Translations under genes and position numbers: made by a program | Shown here: piece after piece, positions 27,109 through 38,704 of the stretch | Layout: each line of letters starts with the position of its first letter | Position numbering within the stretch: the first letter of the stretch is position 1 | The notes under the pieces: model-generated | The model's input: only the letters and a program-made list of their open reading frames with translations | Database searches by the model: none | Told to the model about the DNA's origin: nothing | NCBI GenBank assembly: GCA_011800805.1 | Contig: MPNW01000184.1 | Span: 68,155 to 132,154 of the forward strand | DNA length: 64,000 nucleotides | Origin: Hirudo medicinalis | Lineage: Eukaryota > Annelida > Clitellata > Hirudinida > Hirudinidae | Reading direction: 5' to 3'

Positions 27109-28758
27109 TCAAAAAGATGTGGACTCTTTCGATGGGGTGACATCAGCTGTCGTCTGCTTTCTTTTGACCGAGATATTAATCAAGCGTAGTATGAATTCAA
27201 CGACTTCTGCTATGGTCATGAAACTCAGGCCTAGCCAGAGACTGAGAGCGCCACCTATCGAGGAGAGCAGTGATTGCGACGGTATGGACTCCGTGTCTTC
27301 TATGTGGTGGGAATACCTGGATTCAAAAGCCACATTGATCTGCAAGAAATTCTCCTCGAGTCCGGTCAACTTTCTAAGCTCTGCTATGATTTCTTTGTCG
27401 TCCATCTTCATAGTCTGACTCATTTCATCCAGTTCACTGTATCTCTCAAAGTTGGATTTGTTGATGAACCTCGACGCTGGTCGGCTGATGTATTTCCTGT
27501 ACACGCCCAGATGGTTTGTTATCTCTGGCCATTTTGCAGTCATTCCAGTATGCTTATAAATCACCTCTTTACAAGGCAGAAGGCATTGATTGAAGCAGTC
27601 ATTGTTGCTAGAAGTCTTGATAGAATTCATGCAAGCCAGGCGCTTCAAGAATTCAGGATAGTATTGAGTCCTATTGCCATAGAAGGTTCCAGTGTTTGCT
27701 GGACCATCCCATTGGCTGTTTCCTGCTCCAAAGTTGGACATGTTCCCACAAAGGAGCCTGTTTGCTTTTATCAGTTGGGCCTTACTGAAGATGTGGTTTA
27801 TGGAGATGCAACCACATGAACTGACAATCTGCTCCTGAATGCATAATTCGATGCAATCATTTATGGTATACAAGTATCCTGTGATGTTTAAATACTCATT
27901 GCTTGTGCAGTTCCACTTATTGTAAGGATACTTCAATCGAGTCCTATTCATCATGTCTACGAAGAATGTCGATTCAGTTCCAGGACTCAAGTTTATGCCC
28001 TGTTTCATGTCACCTTTAGTGCCAGGAAAATGAATTCTTAAACTCACCCCGACTGCCCTCGAGATTGTTCCACCGAGCTGGTAAATTCCAGGTAGGTTGG
28101 TGGCTGGAAAGTTGTTGATGTACACCACAACGCTCATCATCTGAACATTGTTTGTCAAATTCTCATTCATGGTTATACTGAAACAATTGTAGTAGTTGGA
28201 GTCCCAGTATGGAGTTATTGTCACATTGCCATTGGCTCTCATCCAATTCCAGTCTGTCAGAGTGTAATCAATGATCATGTCATTTTGTGAATCCACTTTG
28301 GGAGGTTCATAGATTGGGAAGTTAGAAAAATAGCCACCTGCTGTTTGTAGGTCTCTGATTAAATGCTGGATGTCATCCTTTGACATGTTGCCATAATCCA
28401 CTGCTATCTCACTGTAGTCAGCCCTTTGGAGGACGTTTTGCACATTCTTTAGATGCTGAGACCACGTGAGCATGGAGGTGAATTGTGAGGTTACCATGAG
28501 TATGGGGTTGAGGTTGCAGATGGATACTGCCGGGAAGATGGGGTGAGAGCTTTCCTCGTTGCTCATAGTTGAATAGGGATATGCAAAATATTTGATAAAC
28601 AGAAGACACAATTGCCACAGAAGAATTCCAAAGCATATGAGAACTGTCAATAGCCAGAATATCGCTATGATGAGTTGCTTTGATGTGAAGATTCGAGGTA
28701 CTCCTCTGATGCTCACAGTCTGGAAGAACAACTTGAATTCATCTGAAATCTTTCCCAT
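27109..28758 (-). CDS. DEG/ENaC channel subunit, FMRFamide-gated (FaNaC)-like, intronless
   Basis: A single uninterrupted ATG frame encodes 549 residues, the normal length for a DEG/ENaC subunit. A short cytoplasmic N-terminus with the family's SIRGVPRI block precedes TM1 (about residues 30-56). A large extracellular region carries many cysteines (for example CSISL-type spacing around CIELCIQEQIVSSCGC and CFNQCLLPC) and N-glycosylation sites. TM2 begins near residue 500 with SSIGGALSLWLGLSFMT then AEVVEFI; the G-x-S selectivity-filter triplet (GLS) is present. The protein should form a trimeric amiloride-type sodium channel at the plasma membrane. Similarity in pattern to molluscan and annelid FaNaC suggests peptide gating, but ligand assignment is inference. 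The absence of introns contrasts with its intron-rich neighbours. Confidence 0.95.
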   Translation of the reverse strand: MGKISDEFKLFFQTVSIRGVPRIFTSKQLIIAIFWLLTVLICFGILLWQLCLLFIKYFAYPYSTMSNEESSHPIFPAVSICNLNPILMVTSQFTSMLTWSQHLKNVQNVLQRADYSEIAVDYGNMSKDDIQHLIRDLQTAGGYFSNFPIYEPPKVDSQNDMIIDYTLTDWNWMRANGNVTITPYWDSNYYNCFSITMNENLTNNVQMMSVVVYINNFPATNLPGIYQLGGTISRAVGVSLRIHFPGTKGDMKQGINLSPGTESTFFVDMMNRTRLKYPYNKWNCTSNEYLNITGYLYTINDCIELCIQEQIVSSCGCISINHIFSKAQLIKANRLLCGNMSNFGAGNSQWDGPANTGTFYGNRTQYYPEFLKRLACMNSIKTSSNNDCFNQCLLPCKEVIYKHTGMTAKWPEITNHLGVYRKYISRPASRFINKSNFERYSELDEMSQTMKMDDKEIIAELRKLTGLEENFLQINVAFESRYSHHIEDTESIPSQSLLSSIGGALSLWLGLSFMTIAEVVEFILRLINISVKRKQTTADVTPSKESTSF

Positions 28759-29157
28759 CGTTAGAGATACAACAACACGACTTAGGTTCGTTAAATGGTC
28801 ACGGTTTGAATCGGGGTGGATGCCACTTTCTCGTTATATATGGCGCTCGGCCTTTCAACGCAGAGGAAAGACAATGCATTGAATCAATACAACATCAATC
28901 TCCTCTGCTCGTCTAATGCAGTTTTGCCAAAGTATAGTTTGGACTGGTGACAAAATTTTTTTTATGGACTACTAGCAGGCATGATTCATTTGTATTGTTA
29001 TCATCTTTCAAGTGACTAATTCAATACAGATGCAATTGTGTTACCCAGATTTATTCATAAATTAAAAATAAAAGTCATTGTCAGCATAAAATTGTGGTTA
29101 TTATAAAAAAATCATTGCATGTAATTAGAATGACAAATAGCCATGAAGCAGCAGTCT
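28759..29157. other. Intergenic, promoter side of the DEG/ENaC gene
   Basis: This 400-bp stretch lies between the channel start codon and the stop codon of the claudin-like gene, both on the minus strand. It should contain the channel promoter and the claudin-like 3' UTR; no specific element is recognised. Confidence 0.4.
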
Positions 29158-30019
29158 TCAATTTTTTTGTGGGTTTTGATAATAATATGGAACACCCTTG
29201 AGACTGCTTCTGTCTCCAGACTTGACCATGCCATCAATGAGGTACAACAGCGAAACTATTCCAGCCATACCCACTCCTGCAATTCCAATAAAGTAGGCCC
29301 AGGAAAGAAAACCTCCAGGCCCATTGAGGCTCATAGGTGTGAGGAGACCATTATTTAGTGTTGAGGTACCATAAATGCCCAAACCTATGCTGCAGATTAT
29401 GGCTGAAATTTAATGTTGGAATTTAATTTTTTGAAAATAAAATTATATATAATTTTAATCAATGACTCACCCCCAAGCATGCATATTCCAGATACCAAGT
29501 AAACCAATTTGTGAGATGGAATGCTGATATATGCAACACAGCACACATAAACACACTCCATTATAAATGATATTAGAAGGATTACAAATCCAAAGGCATA
29601 TAGGACCTGAGCTGCTTTATACCATCCTGTAGTGTTAAAAAATTAAGATCTAAGATGAGTCATTCTAATAATTCAGTTGCAAACTGACCCAAGTCATCAA
29701 ATGGTGTTCCTGAGATGCACTGGTTTTCCGTATTACAGGAATAATACAAACCAATCCAGGCATTGTGTTTATTAGGATCAATTTGAAATTGTTTAGGAAC
29801 AAGTAGTCTTTCTATCCAAGGTTCCTTTAACCCCATCCAGTAAGGGGAAACTAAACTGACAATAATGAAAATCAAAACTAGTATGAAGACTATAAATGTT
29901 AATATGTTCAGTATTCCAAGTCTTTGTCTGCGTTTACTTAAGTAGGAATCTCGCTTTGGTTCAGGGGTTGTTATCATAAACCCAATAGTATTCTGTCGAG
30001 AATCGTTCATTGAACTCAT
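29158..30019 (-). CDS. Claudin-superfamily (PMP22/EMP/claudin) tetraspan membrane protein
   Basis: Three exons join in phase: 30019-29689, 29626-29471 and 29402-29158, giving 243 residues. Four hydrophobic segments lie at about residues 35-60, 115-140, 152-178 and 193-217. The first extracellular loop follows SPYW and contains GLYYSCNTENQC, a close variant of the claudin-superfamily signature W...GLW-x-x-C-x(n)-C. The N-terminus (about 34 residues) is basic and cytoplasmic. Members act in septate or tight junctions or as tetraspan adaptors; the exact subfamily (claudin, clarin-like or EMP-like) cannot be set here. The start codon faces that of an unknown gene 329 bp away. Confidence 0.78.
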
Positions 30020-30348
30020 TCTAAGTGAAAGTACGATCAGTACAATCTTATTATTATGTTCACTATTTTCAATGTATTTTTTCTACGAACTCGCCTAATA
30101 ACATGTTTTGTTACTCTGTTGTTTTACAGGTGATAACAGGTAAACTTTCACACATGCTTTGAAAATAAATTAAATTATATTAGTAAAGTAAAATTTTAAA
30201 ATTTAACTCTAAAAATATTTTGGCCTATTTTATTTTTAAAATACATGTTCGAGCCTACGTTGCTTGGTTGTTATAACGACCTGAGCGTACACAAATCAGT
30301 TTTTGGATAAATAATTGTTGTCAAATAGAATTAGTTGACAAACTCGAG
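30020..30348. promoter_or_regulatory. Putative bidirectional promoter
   Basis: This 329-bp interval separates the ATG of the claudin-like gene (-) and the ATG of the unknown gene (+). It must hold both 5' ends, so shared promoter sequence is likely. No canonical element is certain; the assignment rests on geometry. Confidence 0.45.
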
Positions 30349-31169
30349 ATGGCAACGGTTTTCTCTATCGAACATATGTGCCGTTCAAAAACCCTTGACA
30401 TTATTAATGAGCCAAGGTGGGACAGACTAGTGCTGCATCCAGTTGTTACTTAATTTGTGTTCGATTTTAGATTCTCAACAAAAGAATGCCGCGAGGAACC
30501 GAAAGGTCCAAACTATTTGGTTGGTGATGGGAAGTCTACCATTTGGAATGGTCGATACTTTTACAATCCTGAAAACAGAAGCTGGCAAAAACATCATGAA
30601 ATAAAAGGCATTCCAAAAGGTAGAGTTGCCGGTCAAATTTCGTTTGAAAGCGAAGATGAATGGAGGGCCTGGCAGAAAAAAAGAGATGAAGTGAATTCAA
30701 AGCTTTGTGGCGGCTTAGGTATAAATGCGTTAAATTATTAATACATCTTATTTGTTATGCTTGTGATTACTTTATGGTTTATTTTCAGTTAAGTCACGGT
30801 TTCAATGCCACAAATCATAAATTCATGCCAACAATTAAATATTAACCTAAGGACTTAATAACCTAGTCTATCATCATTACAGGTTATAAATTTTCTAAAC
30901 CTCACGAGCTGAAGCTTTCAGGATATGCCTTCAATCCTTACAATCTGTACAGATCTGGCAGGCCTCCACTCACTTTTTATGACTCCCACAATCCTTACCA
31001 GGATGACCCTAACTACCCTGCTTTCAAAGATGCATCAGGATTCTATGGCTATTACCATAAAGAATTGGATTTTCATGAGAATGGAGGATTTCGAATGTAC
31101 AGGAGGCAACCATCATTTCCTTGTGCTTGTAAAGGGTCAGCTCTCATGTATGAACGTGGCACTTGTTAG
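30349..31169 (+). CDS. Unrecognised 200-residue protein, three exons
   Basis: Exons 30349-30416, 30471-30718 and 30883-31169 join with correct phases (2 then 1) and consensus GT-AG sites, so this is a genuine gene. I do not recognise the family. Visible features: no signal peptide or membrane helix; an N-terminal half with Lys/Glu-rich and aromatic stretches (GRYFYNPENRSWQ, DEWRAWQKKRDE); and a C-terminal half dense in Tyr, Pro and Asn (GYAFNPYNLYRSGRPPL, DPNYPAF, GFYGYYHKELDF), ending with three cysteines. Such Tyr/Pro-rich, soluble, about 200-residue proteins include ciliary microtubule-inner proteins, but that is only a guess. It is head to head with the claudin-like gene and converges on SELENBP1. 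Confidence 0.8.
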
Positions 31170-31391
31170 AATTACCCGATGACACCGATGAATAACCTCA
31201 TTTGTTAATTCTAAATCATAATTAATAATAAAAATAATGGAATAAATAATTAATGGAACATCAACAACATTGTTTGAAAATATATTCTTGAGTATTTGGA
31301 TATTTTCACTGATATGTTTCTGAAAGCATGGATATATATTATAAGCAATAAACATGTTTTCTAAGCACTGAATCAGTGATATCAAGTAAGT

Positions 31392-34300
31392 TTATAGCCA
31401 TATATCAGAGCTGCAGTCGCCCCCAGGATATCTCATCTCGTGGGCAAGCACGGGACCACCTGGTTCATTCCCAAAGTTGACCCCAAATTTCTCATTGACT
31501 TTCAATCCTCCTTTGATGTTGTCGACATCCACCTGGACCAGAAATGATCCTTTCCTGAAAATTAACATTAAATTACTTTAAAAGTGACAAATCTCAAGAG
31601 CCACCAATTTTGAACAATTATGAACATCTTATCTCAACCCATTCCATCCATGATACTCATCATGAGTATCTACTCTTTCATCTGTCCATTCATTTATCCA
31701 GAGGATAATTTTTTTTTGCTAAGGGAAACATAATACTCACTTGACCATGTCAGGGTAGAACTGTTTATCCCAGGTGCTGTAGAGGGAGGTGGTGCTGTAA
31801 AGTCTCTTTCCATCGAGACTCAGTTGGATCATCTGTGATCCACCCTCCACCTTATCACCTTTGATCTCCAGTTTTTCTGGTTGTTCCTGCCATGAAAGAA
31901 TGTAATAAACAAACTGAATAGGTTTTTGTGAGCAGTGTATTTTTATAAATTACTTGCAAATAAATTTAAAAGAAAAACCTTCAATCAAAAAATAAACACC
32001 TTCAATTCAAGGTCTTCTTCAACCTCAACTGGACCTCCTTTGCAAATTAAGCCACCTATAAAGACCTGATTCGAGTTGTTAGTTATTTGCTTAATTGCTC
32101 AGTTGGTTGGGATTAAATTAAGGATTTAAGACATTAAGTTTTTCATTAAACCAAAGTTAAAATAGCAAAAAATAGCCTGAATGTGAAGGGAAACAATATT
32201 GTAAGTGAGGCTTATGTTACCTGTCCTACTAGAACGGGATGTCTCCTGTCTGTGATGTCGTATTGTCTCACATCCCCATGCAGCCAGTTGCTGAAGAACA
32301 AGAACTTATCATCGAGGGATATCAAGATGTCCGTGATCAAACCTGAAAGGCGCGATATTAAATTCATTCGATTTTCAATCCAGAAAATTTGAGGATAGGA
32401 TTAGACAAGCGTCAGATTTATTGATTTTCGCATCAAATGAATTTAACATCCAGACAGACATGTTTCCAGTTTGCCTCTGGATTGTAAAAACTTAAATAAA
32501 CTGTTATTTTGGGTTTCATTCTTAAAAGTTGCTTCAGATCATGTTGATTCATTAAGTTCAGGAATTATTTCTGTAAGATTGATGTTTTAAATTAATCACT
32601 TACATTCTCATAGTGATTATATATTAATAAAATAATGTTTAATAAAATAGTTCTAGTTGCAGCAGAAGCGTTAAAGCAATCACAAGCGTACCTGGCATTG
32701 TCGGGAGGATCCAATTTTTGACTTTCTTTGCTGGAACTGAAATCACTTTTTCAGCATCCCATTCGCCCTTCTTAAAAAAATAATCATTACATTTTTATTA
32801 GTTAAATTAATAAAATGTTATAGCGGTTGAATGGTAGTTAGTGTATTTCATTATAACGTCACGTTTCGAGAACAAAAATTATGATTTTTAAATTAAAACT
32901 TACTTAGCTCACCTCATTTTTGAAAATTCTATATACGGTTGACTGAAGAGCACATCCAACATAACCTTGGGGTTCAGAGGGCTCGTGAAGGAATCTGACC
33001 TCAAGGGGCATAGCACCTTCATCTCCCAAGTCGATTGTTTTTATAAGTTTCCTCATCTTCCAACTCCACACGTTTAAGTTCTTTCCGTACTTTCCTTTAA
33101 GAAGTAATTGATTGCTGAATAATTGATTAACTAATTCCTTCGTTAATTATACAATTATATTTAATACTATTATTAATACAATTAATTTTATATAATTGTA
33201 TCGAAGTTGATCAAGTAACATTGGGCTCACCAGCAGAAACATCATTCATCGAAAATCCTGATTTTATGGCATTGGGACTGCCCCATGACGTGCTAACCAT
33301 GACATCATGCCGTGGTTGGTACCAGAAGTCATAACCAAATTGTGCTCCACCATCCTTGGCCCAGGTTCCTTTGACCTTCCACGAATTTGCATCAACAAGA
33401 AAGAAGTCTCCTATTAATTACAGTAAGGTTTGCGTTTATAGTTAGGTAGAAATCATTTATTAAAAATTTATTTTAAAATACATTATAAAAATTTTTTAAA
33501 TGTTGACCACCCTTTTGAAGTAAATGGCCCTAAGGATTGCGACATTTTTGATTTTTGACGAATTTAAAAGCTTATAAAACAAAATTTATCAGTCAGATTC
33601 GGGTGAAACTTGGAATATACAATCAATTAGACCATGACAGTGTGAACAAATTAACAAAATGTTATTGAATAAATAAATTTAATTTTCAAGATATTTAATC
33701 CCAAAACTTGGAATTTTTCAAACAAAAACGTCACATTTTCTGAGACACATTCCTCAGAAACGACGAATCGCAAAATATTCATTTTTGGATTATCTAATAC
33801 GTTATACCTAGACAAACAAAACCACAAAACATCATTGCTCTAACTTATTTACAACAATAGTATGATGCGTAATGTGTGGCTGATTTTCTGAAAATCAAAA
33901 TTTGAAAAGCAGGGTGTCGATAACTAACCAATATTTTGTATTTCCACATTATGTAGACCACTGTCCGTGGTGTTAAAAATGAAAGTTTTTTTGAGATACA
34001 TTTGCTGGAAGGGTTTGCTGAGTTCATTTGACCTCACCCTCAGGCAATTCGAAAGTGCTAGATCAAATCAACTAAAAGAGCTGCTAATATTTCTGAAACT
34101 GTAGTACTATGGCCAGCAGGTTCTCCTTACACAGTGGCATCAAAAGAAGGATTGGGAGTTTGTGGCGAGTGTGGCGTTGGAAATGGAGGCGTTGAATTAA
34201 ATATTCCTCGAAAGTTGGGGAAGCAATAAGTCGCCTTCCATTCTCCAACATGTCCGAGGTGTCATTCTGAAGAGTCCCTGTGACAACTTATGACATTATG

Positions 34301-34737
34301 GATTGCCCCAAGTTGCTTGTGCAGCATTAAAAACCATTTAAGCAGAACTTAAAAATTAAATTTAATAGGTTTTAAATCCATGAACGTGTTTTGCAGTGAG
34401 CGTAAGATTCACGAGTGAGTGACTTCAAAACAAATGGTTCAAAAATATGCATGATAATTCGTCGTTGAGACTTTCCTATAAAACCATGAACAAGCAGACG
34501 TTTAAAAACAACCATGTCACAAGAAAGGTTTTATTGTTTAAAATGACATTTTTATTTTGTAGCTGTTATTTATTCGATGTATTTACGCCACACCAAGAGA
34601 AGCTCAATGATCCAATTAGAATACAAAAGGATTGGCTCAACCGAACCAAAGCCGTAAACAATGTGCAGGTATTCATCACTACTTGTGCTGCAAAATTATG
34701 TTGCTCATCAAAGTTGTTATTTATTATTATTATTGTT

Positions 34738-34768
<31 letters not shown>

Positions 34769-36705
34769 TTATTATTATTAATCTTTTAGTCATGATGTTG
34801 CTCATTAAATCTCATATATTCCAGTGACACCCACCGTAAGCATCGCCATTTTGGTCACCCAGACAGCTGATCATAACCTCACCAGAGGGCAGACAATGAG
34901 AAGTGTGGGGCATGCTCAGACCGATCTTCAGCAGCTCTTCAGATTCAATAATCTGAAGAATTCAATGAGATTCAATAATCAGATTCAATAATCTGAAGAA
35001 ACAAACATCGCAAAAATCACAAGTTGACACGATTACCTGCCTTCCTATTGACGAGCTGTTGATTTTAAGAGTAGGCTTCAAAGTTATGATTGTAAATAGC
35101 AATAAAGCCGATCTAGTAAACGTCTGATGCTTTGCACATGGCGCCTTATAAATTTTTTATTATTATTAATATTATTATTATTACTATTATCATTATTATC
35201 AAAAGTTATTATTGTTATTAATATTATTATTATTGTTATTATTATTATTATTATCATTTTCATTATCATTATTGTTATTATCATCATCATCATCCTCATT
35301 ATTATTCTTGCTGAACTTCAAGTAATGAGGCATAATAAAATGTTAAATACATTGTAATAAACAACGGGGCTCAATATTCGCCGAATTTATAACTGGTTTT
35401 ATTCAGGAAATAAGCATTATAAGGAAATAACAATTACAACTTGCCAATATTATCATAAAATTCAATAAGACGATACAATATCACAGCAATTATTGCGAGT
35501 GTGCATTGATTTTGAGTTGTTGGGAATTCAATTCTCGAAGCAATCAAGTAACACCTGTCAAATTCCCTCAAATAATAATTTGTTAATAACTCAGATTAAC
35601 AAGTGGGTGTATTATATAAATATCACAATCACGCAATCCCTTACGTTACCAGTTATGTTATGTTATGTTAATGTTACCAGTTATCGCTTAATAATTGTCA
35701 CTTGCTGAATTGGAATATTGGATGTCGGATCGTCTGGGATTTTGTGGGATGCTGTAACCTTTATTATCTGTCATAGTGCCGCCTTAGAAAGATTCGAAGT
35801 ACAACAATATAAACTTAATTTATTAAGGTTGGGGAGAAGAGGGGGGAGGTTTGGGTAGGGGTTGGGTAGGAGTTGGGATGGGTTGATTAAGGCTGGTTTG
35901 TAGTCGGAGAGGGGATTGCTTGGACTTGGTATCTTTTGCACAATTTTTAATTTTGGAAATGGTTATAACATTAAACTTAATTTAAAAAAAATAATTAATG
36001 TTTCGTCGCCTGGTTTACAACAATATTATAAAATAGAGATGCGTGAAAGTATTAACCATCTTTAATACTTTGGCTTTTGTAGCTTATGTTTTGACTGAGA
36101 TGTTAATATAAATTAATTACATCGCAATGAATATAACTAATATTTATTACTTCAGGTTAATTAATCTTATCATTCATCTAAATGTGATTTAACCTTGTGC
36201 ATTTTAGGAGCATTTGGTTGAGAATGAACATCCACCACGTACACTCGATTCGAATGCAGACACGGAAGGACCAAGTACTTCCTGGTTTTAGTGGGATCTC
36301 CATAGCAACTGGAACATGCATTCCAGCCTGAGTGATGAAGTTCATCACCGGCATATGGCATAGGAAGCCTGTGTATCACCTGGTGATGATCAAGTGACAT
36401 CACAGATCATCATATTTTGATGTTAATTGCTCTTAATTGCTTATTACGACCTGCTTAAGTAATAATTTGCGCAGTAAAACCTGTCTCGACACTTGTTGAG
36501 AATGTATGTTCAAATATTATCCTCCTCCTCATCATCATCATCATTATCCGATGATTTTTACCTTCGAATAATTAGAAGAAGAAGGATCAACGTCAACGGT
36601 CGCCAAGTAATCTGGTCGTTTGACATCTCCGGTCGGACATTGGATGTAAAGCAACTTCTCTCTGGGTCCGTGAAGTTTTGCCTCCAATGGGCTTTTGTAG
36701 CCCAC
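31392..36705 (-). CDS. SELENBP1: Selenium-binding protein 1 / methanethiol oxidase (first exon unassigned)
   Basis: Ten exons join in phase: 36705-36562, 36379-36194, 34952-34835, 33410-33231, 33094-32913, 32770-32692, 32342-32221, 32065-32000, 31886-31741 and 31554-31392, giving 461 residues (the human protein has 472). Landmarks are GYKSPLEA near the N-terminus, [68 protein letters not shown] and the C-terminal [16 protein letters not shown]1 is a cytosolic seven-bladed propeller-type enzyme that oxidises methanethiol to hydrogen sulfide, formaldehyde and hydrogen peroxide. The CSSC and His-rich motifs assigned to metal or selenium binding are intact. The missing start should be a tiny upstream exon ending in phase 0, probably within 36.77-36.95 kb; an ATG with a good donor at 36791 has the wrong phase. 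Confidence 0.95.
34720..34790 (+). repeat. (ATT)n microsatellite in a SELENBP1 intron
   Basis: ATT/TTA triplets occupy about 70 bp, just past the donor (intron) side of SELENBP1 exon 34952-34835. Confidence 0.8.
35130..35310 (+). repeat. Short interspersed tail: GGCGCCTTATAAATT plus (TTA)n
   Basis: Within a SELENBP1 intron, atggcgccttataaatt is followed by about 150 bp of TTA/ATT/ATC triplets. The same unique head plus TTA tail recurs near 40867, so this is probably the 3' end of a SINE or LINE family rather than a simple repeat alone. Confidence 0.6.
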
Positions 36706-38704
36706 CTGAGAACCACAACCTTAAAGAGAATTTATCTGATCATAACTCTGCAAAAAGTTGGTTGCATAACTTGATTAATTCTTACAAGACATGGTTTGTA
36801 GAACGTGATTATGCAGAAAGTCAGACTTATTTATACTTTGTACCCAAAACACGTTCGTTCGATTCATTTACATTCACACACACACATTTGCCTCGACGTC
36901 TTCAGACTGTCGCTGCTCTGATTTAATGATGTTCATTTATTTCAACAACATTTCTTGACGTACTGCCGATATTTTGATGAATTTTTGAGCAATTGATTTT
37001 TTGTTTGTTTGAAAAGTAATAATGTAACAAAGAATGTAACAAAGGCTCTCAAAGTGTGCAACCCTTCAAGCGACCCTTTCATATGGGCCCGTAGCCTCTA
37101 TGCCTACTAGACACTGCCTAGGAGCTCGAAATTTCTGTCGGCGGCCCTGCTCACAAGTCATGTTAGAAAAACATGTTCAACATTACCGACAATGAGATGA
37201 TGGGCTTAACAAATTAACGCCTGTTTATCAACAAAAAGAACGAGCTGATGGTAATTATTGATGAATGGCTAGATGAAGATGACGATGATTTGTCTGGATT
37301 ATTAGTTCAACAAAATGATGGTAATGATGAATCTGAAGACAAGGGGAGGGAGAGGGTCAAAAAGTGTCTTAAACTTGTTGACATAATTAATGGACGACCC
37401 CTTAGTCTGGAAGCTTTTTGTTTCTTTTTGAAATTTATGAACTGAAATAATTTTTACAAATCACTTTTGGTTTTTGAATGGAATTTAACCGAATAGAAAA
37501 ATATTAAAAGTAAAAAAAATGCTAATTTTTAAGATAATTGTAAATAGCTGTTTTTTCTGTGAAATAAATTGAATAAAGATCCATGAGAAACAGTAGGCAA
37601 ATTTAAGACAGTAATTATGAATATTAGGAGTTAAAGTAAGGTATAATTATAACTACTGAATATTATAATTATAATCTAATAATAAATATAATTAATAATA
37701 ATATAATAATTATAATAATATAATATACTATACATAATATTACATAATATTATAATTTTATTTGTGTGACACAGCGTAAGAACACGGGAAAGCTAAGCTT
37801 ATCTTCAGAATGTTTCACAAAATATTAGCTGGAATATGATATTGATTCTTTCAGAAGAATAAGTAAAGAGGAAATAGATGGCATCAATAAGATGCTTTAA
37901 AAAATAGATGAAAGATGTGTGGTTTTCAGATTGCAAGAATAATCTCTAGATTGTTAAACAGTTTGGACAGAAATTGTCTTTCAATTTATGATCTGAAAAT
38001 TGAGATAACAATCTTATATACAATCTCATAATCTCATTGACGGCCACACAAAAGGTCCCTTTATTTTCTGAATCCTCACGGGATTCCAATGCAGGTAAAC
38101 ACAGCCTCATCATTATCTTCTCTAAGGTAATGAAAAGAAATCCATAACAAAGACAAATAAACAAACAGTTTATTATTATTATAAGATATCCTTATTAATA
38201 AAGAGTGTTCTGATCATAAAATCAGAAGAGACAATTAGCATTGTCGACATGAACAAGGGTCATGTGATTCGTGAACAACGTACAAAGTTCTTTAAATTTG
38301 AAGAAGCTTCACTCGGAGAACTGACTTTCTTCAGAGGAAGAACCCGTCTCCTTAAAAACACTTGTTGTTGAGGTTTGCATTTTTTTAATATTCATTTTGT
38401 ATCTTTTTTTAATCTGGGGAGTTGGAATTATTCGCGTGTCTGCTATTCATTTCTTCACACGATGATGTTTCACAAAATCAGTAGTTGTAGCTAAAAGCAG
38501 TACAAAAATTTGAGACATGTCAAAAGATAAAGATGGTTTAAGAAATAGAAAATTTAACATCAATAAATAATTGTTGATAAGCGAATTACACTTAACTTAG
38601 GGCCTTACAACTCATGTGAAGCAAAAGTTTGTCGTAAAACGTATTTGAAATGCGATTTAGTGCTTTCACATTAAACATAAACCCAAGGCCAATCATCAGC
38701 AAGG
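36706..38704. other. Divergent intergenic region between SELENBP1 and KYNU
   Basis: About 2 kb. It includes the probable SELENBP1 first exon and promoter, AT-rich unique DNA, a TATAAT-rich low-complexity patch at about 37660-37760 and the KYNU promoter. At 37065-37140 there is a short GC-richer block (cgaaatttctgtcggcggcc) that resembles a transposon tip but has no visible partner. Confidence 0.4.

Noticed and set aside
37065..37145. Possible transposon tip (cagggccgccgac on the minus strand)
   Set aside because: No partner inverted repeat or target duplication was found in the window.
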